Source of the DNA: Maritimibacter harenae
Lineage (GTDB): Bacteria > Pseudomonadota > Alphaproteobacteria > Rhodobacterales > Rhodobacteraceae
Reading direction: 5' to 3'
NCBI RefSeq assembly: GCF_009882975.1
Contig: NZ_WTUX01000010.1
Coordinates: 120,599 to 184,598, forward strand
DNA length: 64,000 nt
In this document: one piece after another, positions 1 through 7,955 of the stretch
How positions within the stretch are numbered: position 1 is the first letter of the stretch
Layout of the letters: every line of letters begins with the position of its first letter
Notes under the pieces: generated by a model
Databases searched by the model: none
What the model was told of the DNA's origin: nothing
What the model saw: the letters and a program-made list of their open reading frames with translations, nothing else
Position numbers and translations under genes: made by a program

Positions 1-133
1 TGGTTTGAGAATCTTCATGACGTGGACCTTTCCATGGGTACCCGATCTTCGCGGCCCACCATAAGGCCCCGGCGTGACAGGGAAAAGGTGGGGGGCAGCG
101 GGATCGCGCCGATGGCGGCGTTCCGCTCGAGTC

Positions 134-997
134 TCACGCCTCGTCGCGCGCCGCCTCCCAGGCCAGAAGCGCGCGCTTGACCGGCAGGCCCCAATGATAG
201 CCCCCGAGCCCCCCGGACTTGCGCAGCGCACGGTGGCAGGGGATGAGCCAGCTTACCGGGTTGCGCCCCACGGCGGTGCCCACGGCGCGCACCGCACGCG
301 GGTTGCCGACGGCACAGGCCAGCTCGGAATAGGTCGTCACCTGGCCGGAGGGTATGGTGATCAGCGCCTCCCACACCTTGATCTGGAACGGCGCCCCGAT
401 CAGGTGAAGCCGCGCTTCGCCGGTCCGGTCGAAAGCCGCATCGAGATCGGCGCGCAGCGCCCCCGGATCCTCGACGAAGCGTGCCCCGGGCCAGCGCGAC
501 CGCATGTCCTCCATCGCCGGTTCGGCCCCCGTTTCGGCGGCGAAGGCCAGCCCGCAAATGCCGCGCTCGGTCGCCATAACCAGCGCCGGGCCGAAGGGCG
601 AATCGAACCAGCCCCAGCGGATCGTCAGCCCGTCCCCGCCGCGCGCGTACTGGCCCGGCGACATCGCCTCCCACGTCAGGAACAGGTCGTGAAGACGCCC
701 GCCGCCCGACAGGCCCAGCGACTGGGCGGTCTCCAGCGTCGTGAACTTTTCGCGCAGGAGCGTGCGGGCGTGGTCGAGCGTGAGATATTGCTGGTAGCGC
801 TTGGGGCTCACACCGGCCCATTTCGAGAAGACGCGCTGGAAATGCGCGGGGCTCATGTCGACCTCGGCCGCCAGCGCCTCGAGCGAAAGCGGCGCCCCGC
901 CGGCCGCGTCGATCGCCTCGATCGCGCGTCGGATGACGTTGTAGTGATAGGCGCCCTCCGTCTGCTGGTCGGGCCGTGTGAGATCGAGCGCTGTCAT
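134..997 (-). CDS. AraC-type HTH / O6-methylguanine-DNA methyltransferase fusion (Ada-like, lacks the Ada N-domain)
   Basis: This 287-residue protein should repair O6-alkylguanine by moving the alkyl group onto its own cysteine. An AraC-type helix-turn-helix region spans about residues 12-105. A methyltransferase domain follows at about 130-285 with the acceptor motif PCHR (Cys254). The N-terminal zinc/phosphotriester domain of Escherichia coli Ada, with its four cysteines, is absent, so methylphosphotriester sensing as in Ada is not expected. The ATG at 997 was chosen because GGAAGGAGG lies just upstream on the minus strand; the frame stays open further upstream without such a site. It is divergent from nth, which is also a base-repair gene. 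The family is clear, but whether the HTH part regulates transcription is unknown. Confidence 0.9.
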   Translation of the reverse strand: MTALDLTRPDQQTEGAYHYNVIRRAIEAIDAAGGAPLSLEALAAEVDMSPAHFQRVFSKWAGVSPKRYQQYLTLDHARTLLREKFTTLETAQSLGLSGGGRLHDLFLTWEAMSPGQYARGGDGLTIRWGWFDSPFGPALVMATERGICGLAFAAETGAEPAMEDMRSRWPGARFVEDPGALRADLDAAFDRTGEARLHLIGAPFQIKVWEALITIPSGQVTTYSELACAVGNPRAVRAVGTAVGRNPVSWLIPCHRALRKSGGLGGYHWGLPVKRALLAWEAARDEA

Positions 998-1124
998 CGG
1001 GTGCCTCCTTCCCCGCCAATCTAGGCCCGCGTCGCGCTCCGGGCGACCCGTTTCCTGCGCTTTGCGCGCAATGTGAGAGGCCGACCGGCTTGCGCCCCGG
1101 GGCCAAACCCCCGATACCTGCGCC

Positions 1125-1769
1125 ATGGCCAAGCAAATGGACTACAATACCATCCGCGAGGTGTTCCGCCGCTTCCACGAAGCCGACCCGGAACCCAAGG
1201 GCGAACTCGAGCACGTGAATGCCTACACGCTGGTGGTGGCGGTCGCGCTGTCGGCGCAGGCGACGGATGCGGGCGTGAACAAGGCGACGCGGTCGCTCTT
1301 CAAGGTCGCCGACACGCCCGAGAAGATGCTGGAACTCGGCGAAGAGGGGCTGGTCGGGCATATCAAGACCATCGGGCTCTACCGCCAGAAGGCCAAGAAC
1401 GTCATCAAGCTCAGCCGCATCCTGGTCGATACCTATGGCGGCGAGGTGCCCAATTCCCGCGCGGCCCTCCAGTCGCTGCCCGGCGTGGGGCGCAAGACGG
1501 CGAACGTGGTCCTCAACATGTGGTGGCACTACCCGGCCCAGGCCGTGGACACGCACATCTTCCGCGTGGGCAACCGCACCGGCATCGCGCCGGGCAAGGA
1601 CGTGATCGCCGTGGAACGCGCGATCGAGGACAACGTGCCGGCGGACTACCAGCTCCACGCGCACCACTGGCTCATCCTGCATGGCCGCTACGTCTGCAAG
1701 GCACGCAAACCGATGTGCCCCAACTGCATCATCCGAGACATCTGCCCCTACGAGGAGAAGACCCTGTGA
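1125..1769 (+). CDS. nth: Endonuclease III (bifunctional DNA glycosylase/AP lyase)
   Basis: The 214-residue product removes oxidised pyrimidines and cuts at the abasic site in base excision repair. The helix-hairpin-helix LPGVGRKTANVVLN carries the catalytic Lys124, and VDTHIFRV carries the catalytic Asp142. The C-terminus has the [4Fe-4S] cysteine pattern C-x6-C-x2-C-x5-C (Cys191, 198, 201, 207). The length is normal for Nth. The stop codon overlaps the GTG start of the downstream kinase gene (GTGA), so the two are probably co-transcribed. Nothing about the protein looks unusual. Confidence 0.96.
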   Translation: MAKQMDYNTIREVFRRFHEADPEPKGELEHVNAYTLVVAVALSAQATDAGVNKATRSLFKVADTPEKMLELGEEGLVGHIKTIGLYRQKAKNVIKLSRILVDTYGGEVPNSRAALQSLPGVGRKTANVVLNMWWHYPAQAVDTHIFRVGNRTGIAPGKDVIAVERAIEDNVPADYQLHAHHWLILHGRYVCKARKPMCPNCIIRDICPYEEKTL

Positions 1770-2755
1770 CCAAACGCTTCAAGGTCGTGGGCATCGGCAA
1801 CGCCATCGTCGATGTCATCACCCAGTCCGACGACAGCTTTCTCGACCTCATGGGGATCGAGAAGGGCATCATGCAACTGGTCGAGAAGGACCGGGGCGAG
1901 CTGCTCTACGGCGCGATGGAGAACCGGGTGCAGGCGCCGGGCGGCTCGGTCGCCAACACGCTCGCGGGTCTCGGCAACCTCGGCCTGTCGACCGGGTTCA
2001 TCGGCCGGGTGCGTGACGACGCGCTGGGCCGGTTCTACGCCCACGAGATGACCGAGGACGGCACCGTCTTCGTCAACGCGCCGGTGAAGGAGGGCGAACT
2101 GCCCACCTCGCGCTCGATGATCTTCGTGACGCCGGACGGCGAGCGGTCGATGAATACCTACCTCGGCATCTCCTCGGAGATCAGCGAGCTGGACGTGCAC
2201 CCCGAAACCGCCGAGGACACCGAGGTGATGTTCCTCGAGGGCTACCTCTACGACAAGGACAAGGGCAAGGCCGCCTTCGACCGCGCCGCCGAACTCACGC
2301 ACAAGTCCGGCGGCAAGGTCGGCATTTCGCTGTCCGACCCGTTCTGCGTCGAGCGCCACCGCGACGACTTCCGCCGCTTCGTGCCCGACATGGATTTCGT
2401 GATCGGCAATGAACACGAATGGGAAAGCCTCTACCAGACCGACCTGTCGGCGGCCCTCGAACAGGCTGCCTCGGAATGCGGTCTGGTGGTCTGCACGCGC
2501 TCCGGTTCGGACGTGGTGCTGGTGCAGGGCGACCGCGAGGCGACGGTGCCGGTGAACCGGGTGGACCCCGTGGACACCACAGGCGCCGGCGACCAGTTCG
2601 CCGCGGGCTTCCTGTACGGGTATGCCACCGGCCGCGATCTCGAGACCTGCGGGCGCATGGGGACCATCGCGGCGGGCGAGGTGATCAGCCATATCGGGCC
2701 GCGCCCCGAGGTCGATCTCAAGGAGCTGTTCCGCAAACACGGCGTCGCGCTCTAA
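1766..2755 (+). CDS. PfkB-family carbohydrate/nucleoside kinase, probable adenosine kinase
   Basis: This 329-residue PfkB-family kinase starts at a GTG that overlaps the nth stop, with GAGGAGAAG just upstream. The N-terminal glycine motif APGGSVANTLAGLG and the C-terminal DTTGAGDQFAAGF are both present, the latter holding the anion hole and the catalytic base Asp276. Alphaproteobacterial relatives of this type are usually annotated adenosine kinase, which phosphorylates adenosine to AMP. Substrate choice within PfkB cannot be read safely from motifs, so ribokinase-like sugars or other nucleosides remain possible. The gene converges on the aldehyde dehydrogenase gene, with a pair of intergenic repeat elements between them. 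Confidence 0.85.
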   Translation: MTKRFKVVGIGNAIVDVITQSDDSFLDLMGIEKGIMQLVEKDRGELLYGAMENRVQAPGGSVANTLAGLGNLGLSTGFIGRVRDDALGRFYAHEMTEDGTVFVNAPVKEGELPTSRSMIFVTPDGERSMNTYLGISSEISELDVHPETAEDTEVMFLEGYLYDKDKGKAAFDRAAELTHKSGGKVGISLSDPFCVERHRDDFRRFVPDMDFVIGNEHEWESLYQTDLSAALEQAASECGLVVCTRSGSDVVLVQGDREATVPVNRVDPVDTTGAGDQFAAGFLYGYATGRDLETCGRMGTIAAGEVISHIGPRPEVDLKELFRKHGVAL

Positions 2756-2765
2756 GGCATGTCGC

Positions 2766-2853
2766 GGCGGGCTGCGCCCGCCACGACCCGCCGGGGGAGG
2801 CGCTGCCTCCCCCGGACCCCCTCCGAGGTATTTATGAAACGAAGAAGGGACCT
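2766..2853 (+). repeat. Dispersed two-hairpin intergenic repeat, copy 1
   Basis: Stem 1 is GGCGGG/CCCGCC (2766-2782). Stem 2 is CCGGGGGAGG/CCTCCCCCGG (2791-2815). A tail, CGAGGTATTT, follows and then a purine-rich end with GAAGAAGGGACC. The order of parts matches the other copies in this window. It lies just after the kinase stop codon and may act as a 3' end structure. Confidence 0.75.
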
Positions 2854-2873
2854 CGCGGCCCCTGCCTTCTCTG

Positions 2874-2932
2874 TTTTCGAAATACCTTCGGGGGTGAGCG
2901 GCGAAGCCGCGAGGGGGCAGACAGCCCCCTTG
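2874..2932 (-). repeat. Dispersed two-hairpin intergenic repeat, copy 2 (inverted relative to copy 1)
   Basis: Read on the minus strand, hairpins (a GGGGGC/GCCCCC type stem and GCGGC/GCCGC) are followed by CCGAAGGTATTTCGAAA, the same tail as the other copies. It faces copy 1 tail to tail between two convergent genes, so each gene 3' end has its own copy. Confidence 0.7.
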
Positions 2933-2962
2933 CCGCATCTGCGAAAACACCCGGGCCCGGGG

Positions 2963-5314
2963 TCACTCGCCGTAGGGCACCCAGACGGACTTGACCTCGG
3001 TGGCCTGCGCCAGGAATTCGCGTCCTTCGCCGTCCGCGCCCATCCAGTCGCGGCCGCGCGCGTTGTTGACCCAGGTGCGCTTGAGGTTGCCGGCGCTCTC
3101 CAGCTCGATCAGCGACGAGATGTCGGCGCCAGACGCGCTCCAGACCGCGTCGACGCCGAGGTGGCCGGCCAGCGGCGCGGCGAGCTCGGCATGGCTTCCG
3201 GTGAGGATGTTCACCACCCCGCCGGGCAGGTCCGAGGTCTCGAGCACCTGGTAGAAATCCGTCGCCGCCAGCGGGAAGGGCTCGGAAGCGACCGTGACCA
3301 CGCGGTTGCCCATCGCGATGGCGGGTGCCACCAGGCTCACGAGCCCGAGGAGCGGGTGGTCGTCCGGGCAGAACTGGCCGATCACGCCCACGGGTTCGTT
3401 CATCGCGAGGGCCACGCCGCGCAGGGGTACGGGTTTTGCCGCGCCGTCGTACTTGTCGGCCCAGGCGGCGTAGGTGAAGAGCCGATCGATGGAACGCTCG
3501 ACCTCGGCCTTGCCGTTGCGCGCCCCGGTCAGGGCGTTGAGGCGGTGGGCGAACTCGTCGGCGCGGGCCGACAGGTTCTCGCCGATGTAGTAGAGGATCT
3601 GCGCGCGGGCATGGCCCGTCGTCTTGGCCCAGCCCGCGGCCCCGGTGGCGGCCTCGACCGCGTTGCGCACGTCCTTGCGGTTGGCGAGGCTCGCGTGTCC
3701 CGCGAGGTCGCCGGTCTTCGACCAGACCGGGCGGGAATAGCCGCCGTCGGGGCGCGCCTGCTTGCCGCCGATGTAGAGTTTGGCGGTGCGGTCGAGCGCG
3801 TCGACCCTGGCGTCCTTGGGGGCAGGGAAAGCCGCGATCGGCTTCAGCGTCGTCGTTTTGCGCCGGGGCCTGGTGTAGGCCAGCAAGCCCTCCCAGCCGC
3901 CTTCGCGCCCGAAGCCGCTTTCGCGCACGCCGCCAAAGCCGGCCGCCGCGTCGAACATGTTGGTGCCGTTCACCCAGACCACGCCGGCCGCCAGTTTGGG
4001 CGCGACATCGAGGGCGAGGTTCACGTTCTCCGACCACAGCGTCGCGGCCAGTCCGTAGCGCGTGTTGTTGGCGAGGCTCACGGCCTCTTCGGGGGTGCGG
4101 AACGTGGTGGCGACCAGCACGGGGCCGAAGATCTCTTCCTGCATGAGCGACGAGGCCGGGGACATGCCGGTGATCAGCGTGGGCGGATAGTAGCAGCCGT
4201 TGGCGGGCATTTCGGCCGGGGCCTGGAAGACGTCGCCGTCGTCCGCGCCCGCCTCGACCAGTTTCGTCACGCGGTCGAGCTGCACCGGATCGACCAGCGC
4301 GCCCACGTCGATCGACTTGTCGAGCGGATCGCCCACGCGCAGCTTGGCCATGCGTGCCTTGAGTTTCTCGTAGAACCTGTCGGCCACCGGTTCATGGACC
4401 AGGAGCCGCGAGCCCGCGCAGCAGACCTGTCCCTGGTTGAACCAGATCGCGTCGACCAGCCCCTCGACCGCCGAGTCGAGATCGGCGTCGTCGAAGACGA
4501 TGTAAGGCGACTTGCCCCCGAGCTCGAGGGTGAGCGACTTGCCGGTTCCGGCCGTCGCGCGGCGGATGATGCGGCCCACGTCGGTGGAGCCGGTGAAAGC
4601 GATCTTGTCGATGCCTTCATGGGTGACGATGGCCTCGCCGACCGCGCCGTCGCCGGTGACGATGTTGACCACACCCCTGGGCACGCCCGCTTCTTCGCAG
4701 ATCTGCGCGAAAAGCAGGGCCGTGAGCGACGTGTACTCGGCCGGTTTCAGCACGACCGTGTTGCCCATCGCGATGGCCGGCGCGATCTTCCAAGACAGCA
4801 TCAGGAGCGGAAAGTTCCACGGGATGATTTGACCGGCGACGCCGAGCGCCTCGCGGTCGGGCAGTTCGGCGTCCTGAAGCTGGGCCATCCCGGCGTGGTA
4901 GTAGAAGTGGCGCGCGACCAGCGGGATATCGATGTCGCGGCTTTCGCGGATCGGCTTGCCGTTGTCGAGGGTTTCGAGCACCGCGAAAAGGCGACTGTGT
5001 TTCTGCACGAGCCGGGCGATCGCGTAGAGGATGCGCGCGCGCTCGTGGCCGGAGATTTTCGCCCAGCCCGGCTGGGCTTTGCGCGCGGCCTGCACCGCGC
5101 GGTCGACGTCGTCGGCGCCGGCCTGCGTGACCTTGGCGAGCCGTTCGCCATTGGCCGGGTTCTTCGTGTCGAAGGTCTGGCCGGGCTTCGTCCAGCCGCC
5201 GTCGATGAAGAGGCCGAAGGCCCCGTCATGTTCCTCGATCCACGCCATCGCTTCCTTGGCGCTTTCGGGGGCGGTGCCGTAATCCATGCTGTCGAAGATT
5301 TCCTTGATCGTCAT
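2963..5314 (-). CDS. Double-domain aldehyde dehydrogenase of the ALDH16 type
   Basis: At 783 residues this is far longer than a usual aldehyde dehydrogenase of about 490. Residues 1-490 form a complete catalytic unit: NAD-site motif TGSTDVG (241-247), general base Glu264 in LELGGKSP, and nucleophile Cys298 in NQGQVCCAGSR. Residues from about 500 form a second, shorter ALDH-like domain with no catalytic cysteine motif. This architecture defines ALDH16; bacterial members are active in domain 1 and use the second domain structurally. It starts 4 bases after the deoC stop on the same strand. DeoC releases acetaldehyde from deoxyribose 5-phosphate, so oxidation of acetaldehyde or of a deoC-linked aldehyde is a reasonable inference, but the substrate is not proven. 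Confidence 0.92.
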   Translation of the reverse strand: MTIKEIFDSMDYGTAPESAKEAMAWIEEHDGAFGLFIDGGWTKPGQTFDTKNPANGERLAKVTQAGADDVDRAVQAARKAQPGWAKISGHERARILYAIARLVQKHSRLFAVLETLDNGKPIRESRDIDIPLVARHFYYHAGMAQLQDAELPDREALGVAGQIIPWNFPLLMLSWKIAPAIAMGNTVVLKPAEYTSLTALLFAQICEEAGVPRGVVNIVTGDGAVGEAIVTHEGIDKIAFTGSTDVGRIIRRATAGTGKSLTLELGGKSPYIVFDDADLDSAVEGLVDAIWFNQGQVCCAGSRLLVHEPVADRFYEKLKARMAKLRVGDPLDKSIDVGALVDPVQLDRVTKLVEAGADDGDVFQAPAEMPANGCYYPPTLITGMSPASSLMQEEIFGPVLVATTFRTPEEAVSLANNTRYGLAATLWSENVNLALDVAPKLAAGVVWVNGTNMFDAAAGFGGVRESGFGREGGWEGLLAYTRPRRKTTTLKPIAAFPAPKDARVDALDRTAKLYIGGKQARPDGGYSRPVWSKTGDLAGHASLANRKDVRNAVEAATGAAGWAKTTGHARAQILYYIGENLSARADEFAHRLNALTGARNGKAEVERSIDRLFTYAAWADKYDGAAKPVPLRGVALAMNEPVGVIGQFCPDDHPLLGLVSLVAPAIAMGNRVVTVASEPFPLAATDFYQVLETSDLPGGVVNILTGSHAELAAPLAGHLGVDAVWSASGADISSLIELESAGNLKRTWVNNARGRDWMGADGEGREFLAQATEVKSVWVPYGE

Positions 5315-5318
5315 CGCC

Positions 5319-6323
5319 TCACCCCATCGCGTGGCGGTAGCCCGCCGAATAATGCCCGGTCACATGGTGTTCCAGCTGCCGCTCGATGTCGCCCAGCAGG
5401 GACGAGGCCCCGAAGCGGAACAGGTGCGGGTCGAGCCAGTCGTTGCCCAGCTCTTCCTTCACCAGCGCAAGGTAGGTGAGCGCGTCCTTGGCCTTCGAGA
5501 TTCCGCCCGCCGGCTTGTAGCCGACCTTCACGCCGGACCGGTCGTAGTAGTCGCGGATCGCGCGCATCATCACGAGCGAGACGGGCAGGGTGGCGTTCAC
5601 GCTTTCCTTGCCGGTCGAGGTCTTGATGAAATCCGCGCCGGCCATCATGCACACCAGCGAAGCGCGCGCGACGTTGCGCAGCGTGCCCAGTTCGCCGGTG
5701 GCGAGGATCGCCTTCACGTGGGCGTCGCCGCAGGCATCGCGGAACGTGCGCATCTCGTCGTAGAGCGCCTGCCAGTTGCCTTCGAGCACGTGGCGGCGCG
5801 AAATGACGATGTCGATCTCCTCGGCCCCCACCTTCACGCTTTCGCCGATCTCGGCCACGCGCAGGTGGAAGGGCGACAGCCCCGCCGGAAAGCCGGTCGA
5901 GACGGCCGCGACCGGGATGCCGGTGCCCTTCAGCGCGTCGACGGCGGTTTCGACCATGTCGTGGTAGACGCAGATCGCCCCGGTGGTGATCCCGTCCACG
6001 CCCAATGCTTCGAGCAGGTCGGCGCGCACCGGGTGCTTCGCCTTGGCGCAGAGACGGCGGACGCGGTTCTCCGTGTCGTCGCCCGCCAGCGTGGTCAGGT
6101 CGATCAGCGTGATCGCTTTCAGAAGCCACGCGGCCTGGTAGTCCTTTTTCACGGAGCGGCGCGCACCGATGGTGCCCGCGCGGCGCTCCACGGCGGACGT
6201 GTTCACCTGCACGGCGCGTACCCAGTCCATGTCGAGCGGCATGCCGGGATTTCGGCTCGGCACGACGTCGGGCAGCTGCGCCACCCCGAGGTCGGCCTTG
6301 GCGGTCTGGTCTTCGGTTTGCAC
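5319..6323 (-). CDS. deoC: Deoxyribose-phosphate aldolase
   Basis: DeoC splits 2-deoxyribose 5-phosphate into glyceraldehyde 3-phosphate and acetaldehyde in deoxynucleoside breakdown. In this 334-residue form the Schiff-base lysine is Lys234 in DFIKTSTGK, and the second catalytic lysine is Lys270 in VGYKPAGG. EIDIVIS holds the conserved Asp171. The GTG start at 6323 was chosen because CCGGAGATTGAC precedes it and the protein then has the size of long alphaproteobacterial and eukaryotic DERA. The frame is open further upstream but runs into the livF terminator region. It forms a two-gene unit with the ALDH16 gene. Confidence 0.94.
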   Translation of the reverse strand: MQTEDQTAKADLGVAQLPDVVPSRNPGMPLDMDWVRAVQVNTSAVERRAGTIGARRSVKKDYQAAWLLKAITLIDLTTLAGDDTENRVRRLCAKAKHPVRADLLEALGVDGITTGAICVYHDMVETAVDALKGTGIPVAAVSTGFPAGLSPFHLRVAEIGESVKVGAEEIDIVISRRHVLEGNWQALYDEMRTFRDACGDAHVKAILATGELGTLRNVARASLVCMMAGADFIKTSTGKESVNATLPVSLVMMRAIRDYYDRSGVKVGYKPAGGISKAKDALTYLALVKEELGNDWLDPHLFRFGASSLLGDIERQLEHHVTGHYSAGYRHAMG

Positions 6324-6415
6324 GTCAATCTCCGGATGTTTGTCGCGAGCCTCGCACCTGCCGCACGCCTTGGCAATATTTTTCCCTTTGGTCAAATCAT
6401 TGCTGGCGCCCAGCG

Positions 6416-6446
6416 AAAAAACGCCGGGGCAACCTGTGCCCCGGCG
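6416..6446 (-). terminator. Rho-independent terminator after livF (could work in both directions)
   Basis: A perfect 9-bp stem CGCCGGGGC/GCCCCGGCG (6422-6446) with a 7-base loop is followed by six T on the minus strand (6416-6421). It lies 38 bases after the livF stop. The plus strand also has TTCTTTTT after the stem. Confidence 0.85.
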
Positions 6447-6483
6447 TTCTTTTTCCTGCTCTGTAGAGCCTGTAGACGGGGTG

Positions 6484-7191
6484 TCAGACCTCGAGCCACT
6501 CCGCGCGCACGTCGTCGCGTTCGGCGAATTCGGCGGGCGTGCCGCCATAGACGATCTCGCCATGTCCCATGACGTAGACGCGGTGCGCGATCCTGAGCGC
6601 GATGGACAGCTTCTGCTCGACCAGCAGGATCGCGACGCCGGTCTTGGCGATTTCCGCGATCATGTCGCCGATCTGCTGCACGATCTTGGGGGCCAGCCCC
6701 TCGGTCGGTTCGTCGATGATGATCAGTTCCGGGTCGCCCATCAGCGTCCGGCACATGGTGAGCATCTGCTTTTCGCCCCCGGACAGAACGCCCGCCTGGT
6801 TGTCGGCGCGCGCCCGCAGGTTGGGAAACATGTCGAGCATCTCGTCGATCGTGTACTTGCCCGGATGGCGCATGTCCTTGACGCCCAGGACGAGGTTCTG
6901 GCGCACCGTCATGGCCGGGAAGATGTCGCGGCTTTCGGGGACGTAGCCCAGGCCCATCCGCGCGATCTTGTGGCTCTCGAGCCCCGCGATCGGCTGACCC
7001 TTGAACAGGATTTCGCCTTTCGGGGGCACCTCGCCCATGATGGCCTTGGCGGTGGTCGAACGACCCACGCCGTTGCGGCCCAGGAGCGCGATCACCTCGC
7101 CCGGCATGATCTCCATGTTCACGCCGCGCAGGACGTGGGACTTGCCGTAATAGGCGTGCAGGTCGCGGACCTCCAGCATCGCTTCGCTCAT
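6484..7191 (-). CDS. livF: Branched-chain amino acid/carboxylate-type ABC transporter ATPase, LivF type
   Basis: This 235-residue ATPase is the last gene of the livKHMGF unit and would power uptake together with LivG. The ABC signature LSGGEKQM (136-143) and Walker B LIIIDEP (156-162) are normal. The Walker A loop reads GRNGVGRST (38-46), with arginine (Arg44) in place of the usual lysine; the codon is CGT, not a lysine codon. Its start overlaps the livG stop by 4 bases. Because the adjacent genes are acyl-CoA dehydrogenases, the cargo may be a carboxylic acid and not an amino acid, as is common for Liv-type systems next to catabolic clusters. Confidence 0.93.
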   Translation of the reverse strand: MSEAMLEVRDLHAYYGKSHVLRGVNMEIMPGEVIALLGRNGVGRSTTAKAIMGEVPPKGEILFKGQPIAGLESHKIARMGLGYVPESRDIFPAMTVRQNLVLGVKDMRHPGKYTIDEMLDMFPNLRARADNQAGVLSGGEKQMLTMCRTLMGDPELIIIDEPTEGLAPKIVQQIGDMIAEIAKTGVAILLVEQKLSIALRIAHRVYVMGHGEIVYGGTPAEFAERDDVRAEWLEV

Positions 7192-7955
7192 GCCATCACC
7201 TCCGGCAGTTCTTCATCCCCCAGGTAAGCCTCGCGCACGGCCGGGTCGCCCCGGATCTCGGACGGCGGGGCCGACGCGATGATCTCGCCGTAGACCAGCA
7301 CGCTGATCCGGTCGGCGAGATCGAAGATCACGCCCATGTCGTGCTCGACGATCACCAGCGTCTTTCCCTCGGTCGCCCGCCGGATCAGGTCCACCGCGCG
7401 GTCCGTCTCGGAATGGCTCATCCCCGCGGTGGGTTCGTCCAGCAGGATCACGTCCGCCCCGCCCGCGATGGTGATCGCGATCTCGAGCGCACGCTGGTCG
7501 GCGTAGGGCAGGAGGGCGGCCGGCACGTTCGCCTTGTCGGTGAGCGCGCAATGCTCCAGCACCTCCCAGGTCTTCTGCTGCACCGCCTTGTTCGACCCGA
7601 TGTTCTTCCAGAAGGCATAGCCCTGGCCCATCGAGTGCAGAACGCCGCAACGCACGTTTTCTCGCACCGTCATGTTGGTGAAGATGTTCGAGACCTGGAA
7701 CGACCGTGACAGCCCCAGCTTGTTGATCTCGTGCGGGGGCATCCCCGAGATCGTCCGGCCGTGCAGCGCGACCGTGCCGGACGTGGGCGTGTAGAGCCCC
7801 GAGATCAGGTTGAACAGCGTGGACTTGCCCGCCCCGTTCGGCCCGATGATCGCGTGACGTTCGCCCGGCGCGATGTCGAGCGACACGTCATTGATGATCT
7901 TGGCCGGGCCGAAGCTCTTGTTGAGGTTCTTCAGTGACAAAGCCGGGGTGGTCAT
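7188..7955 (-). CDS. livG: Branched-chain amino acid/carboxylate-type ABC transporter ATPase, LivG type
   Basis: The 255-residue protein has a canonical Walker A, GPNGAGKST (Lys44), and Walker B VILLDEP, followed by the LivG-type histidine switch VIVEHDM. The signature loop reads LPYADQ (149-154), where most LivG proteins have LSYGEQ, so the central glycine is replaced by alanine. It overlaps livM and livF by 4 bases on either side, which suggests translational coupling. It forms the ATPase pair with LivF on the cytoplasmic face of the LivH/LivM channel. Confidence 0.94.
   Translation of the reverse strand: MTTPALSLKNLNKSFGPAKIINDVSLDIAPGERHAIIGPNGAGKSTLFNLISGLYTPTSGTVALHGRTISGMPPHEINKLGLSRSFQVSNIFTNMTVRENVRCGVLHSMGQGYAFWKNIGSNKAVQQKTWEVLEHCALTDKANVPAALLPYADQRALEIAITIAGGADVILLDEPTAGMSHSETDRAVDLIRRATEGKTLVIVEHDMGVIFDLADRISVLVYGEIIASAPPSEIRGDPAVREAYLGDEELPEVMA

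Noticed and set aside
1-18. Possible minus-strand start codon at 18 (M-K-I-L-K-P) with AAAGG upstream, running off the left edge
   Set aside because: Only six codons are visible, too few to support a gene. Positions 19-133 show nothing else recognisable.
1073-1124. Upstream extension of the nth/kinase frames from 1073
   Set aside because: It is in a different frame from nth and joins the kinase only by reading through nth out of frame; composition is shadow-like, and the GTG at 1766 is well supported.
2766-2932. Insertion sequence or attachment site at the repeat pair
   Set aside because: There is no transposase frame, no target duplication and no long terminal inverted repeat. The same short element recurs elsewhere as single copies.
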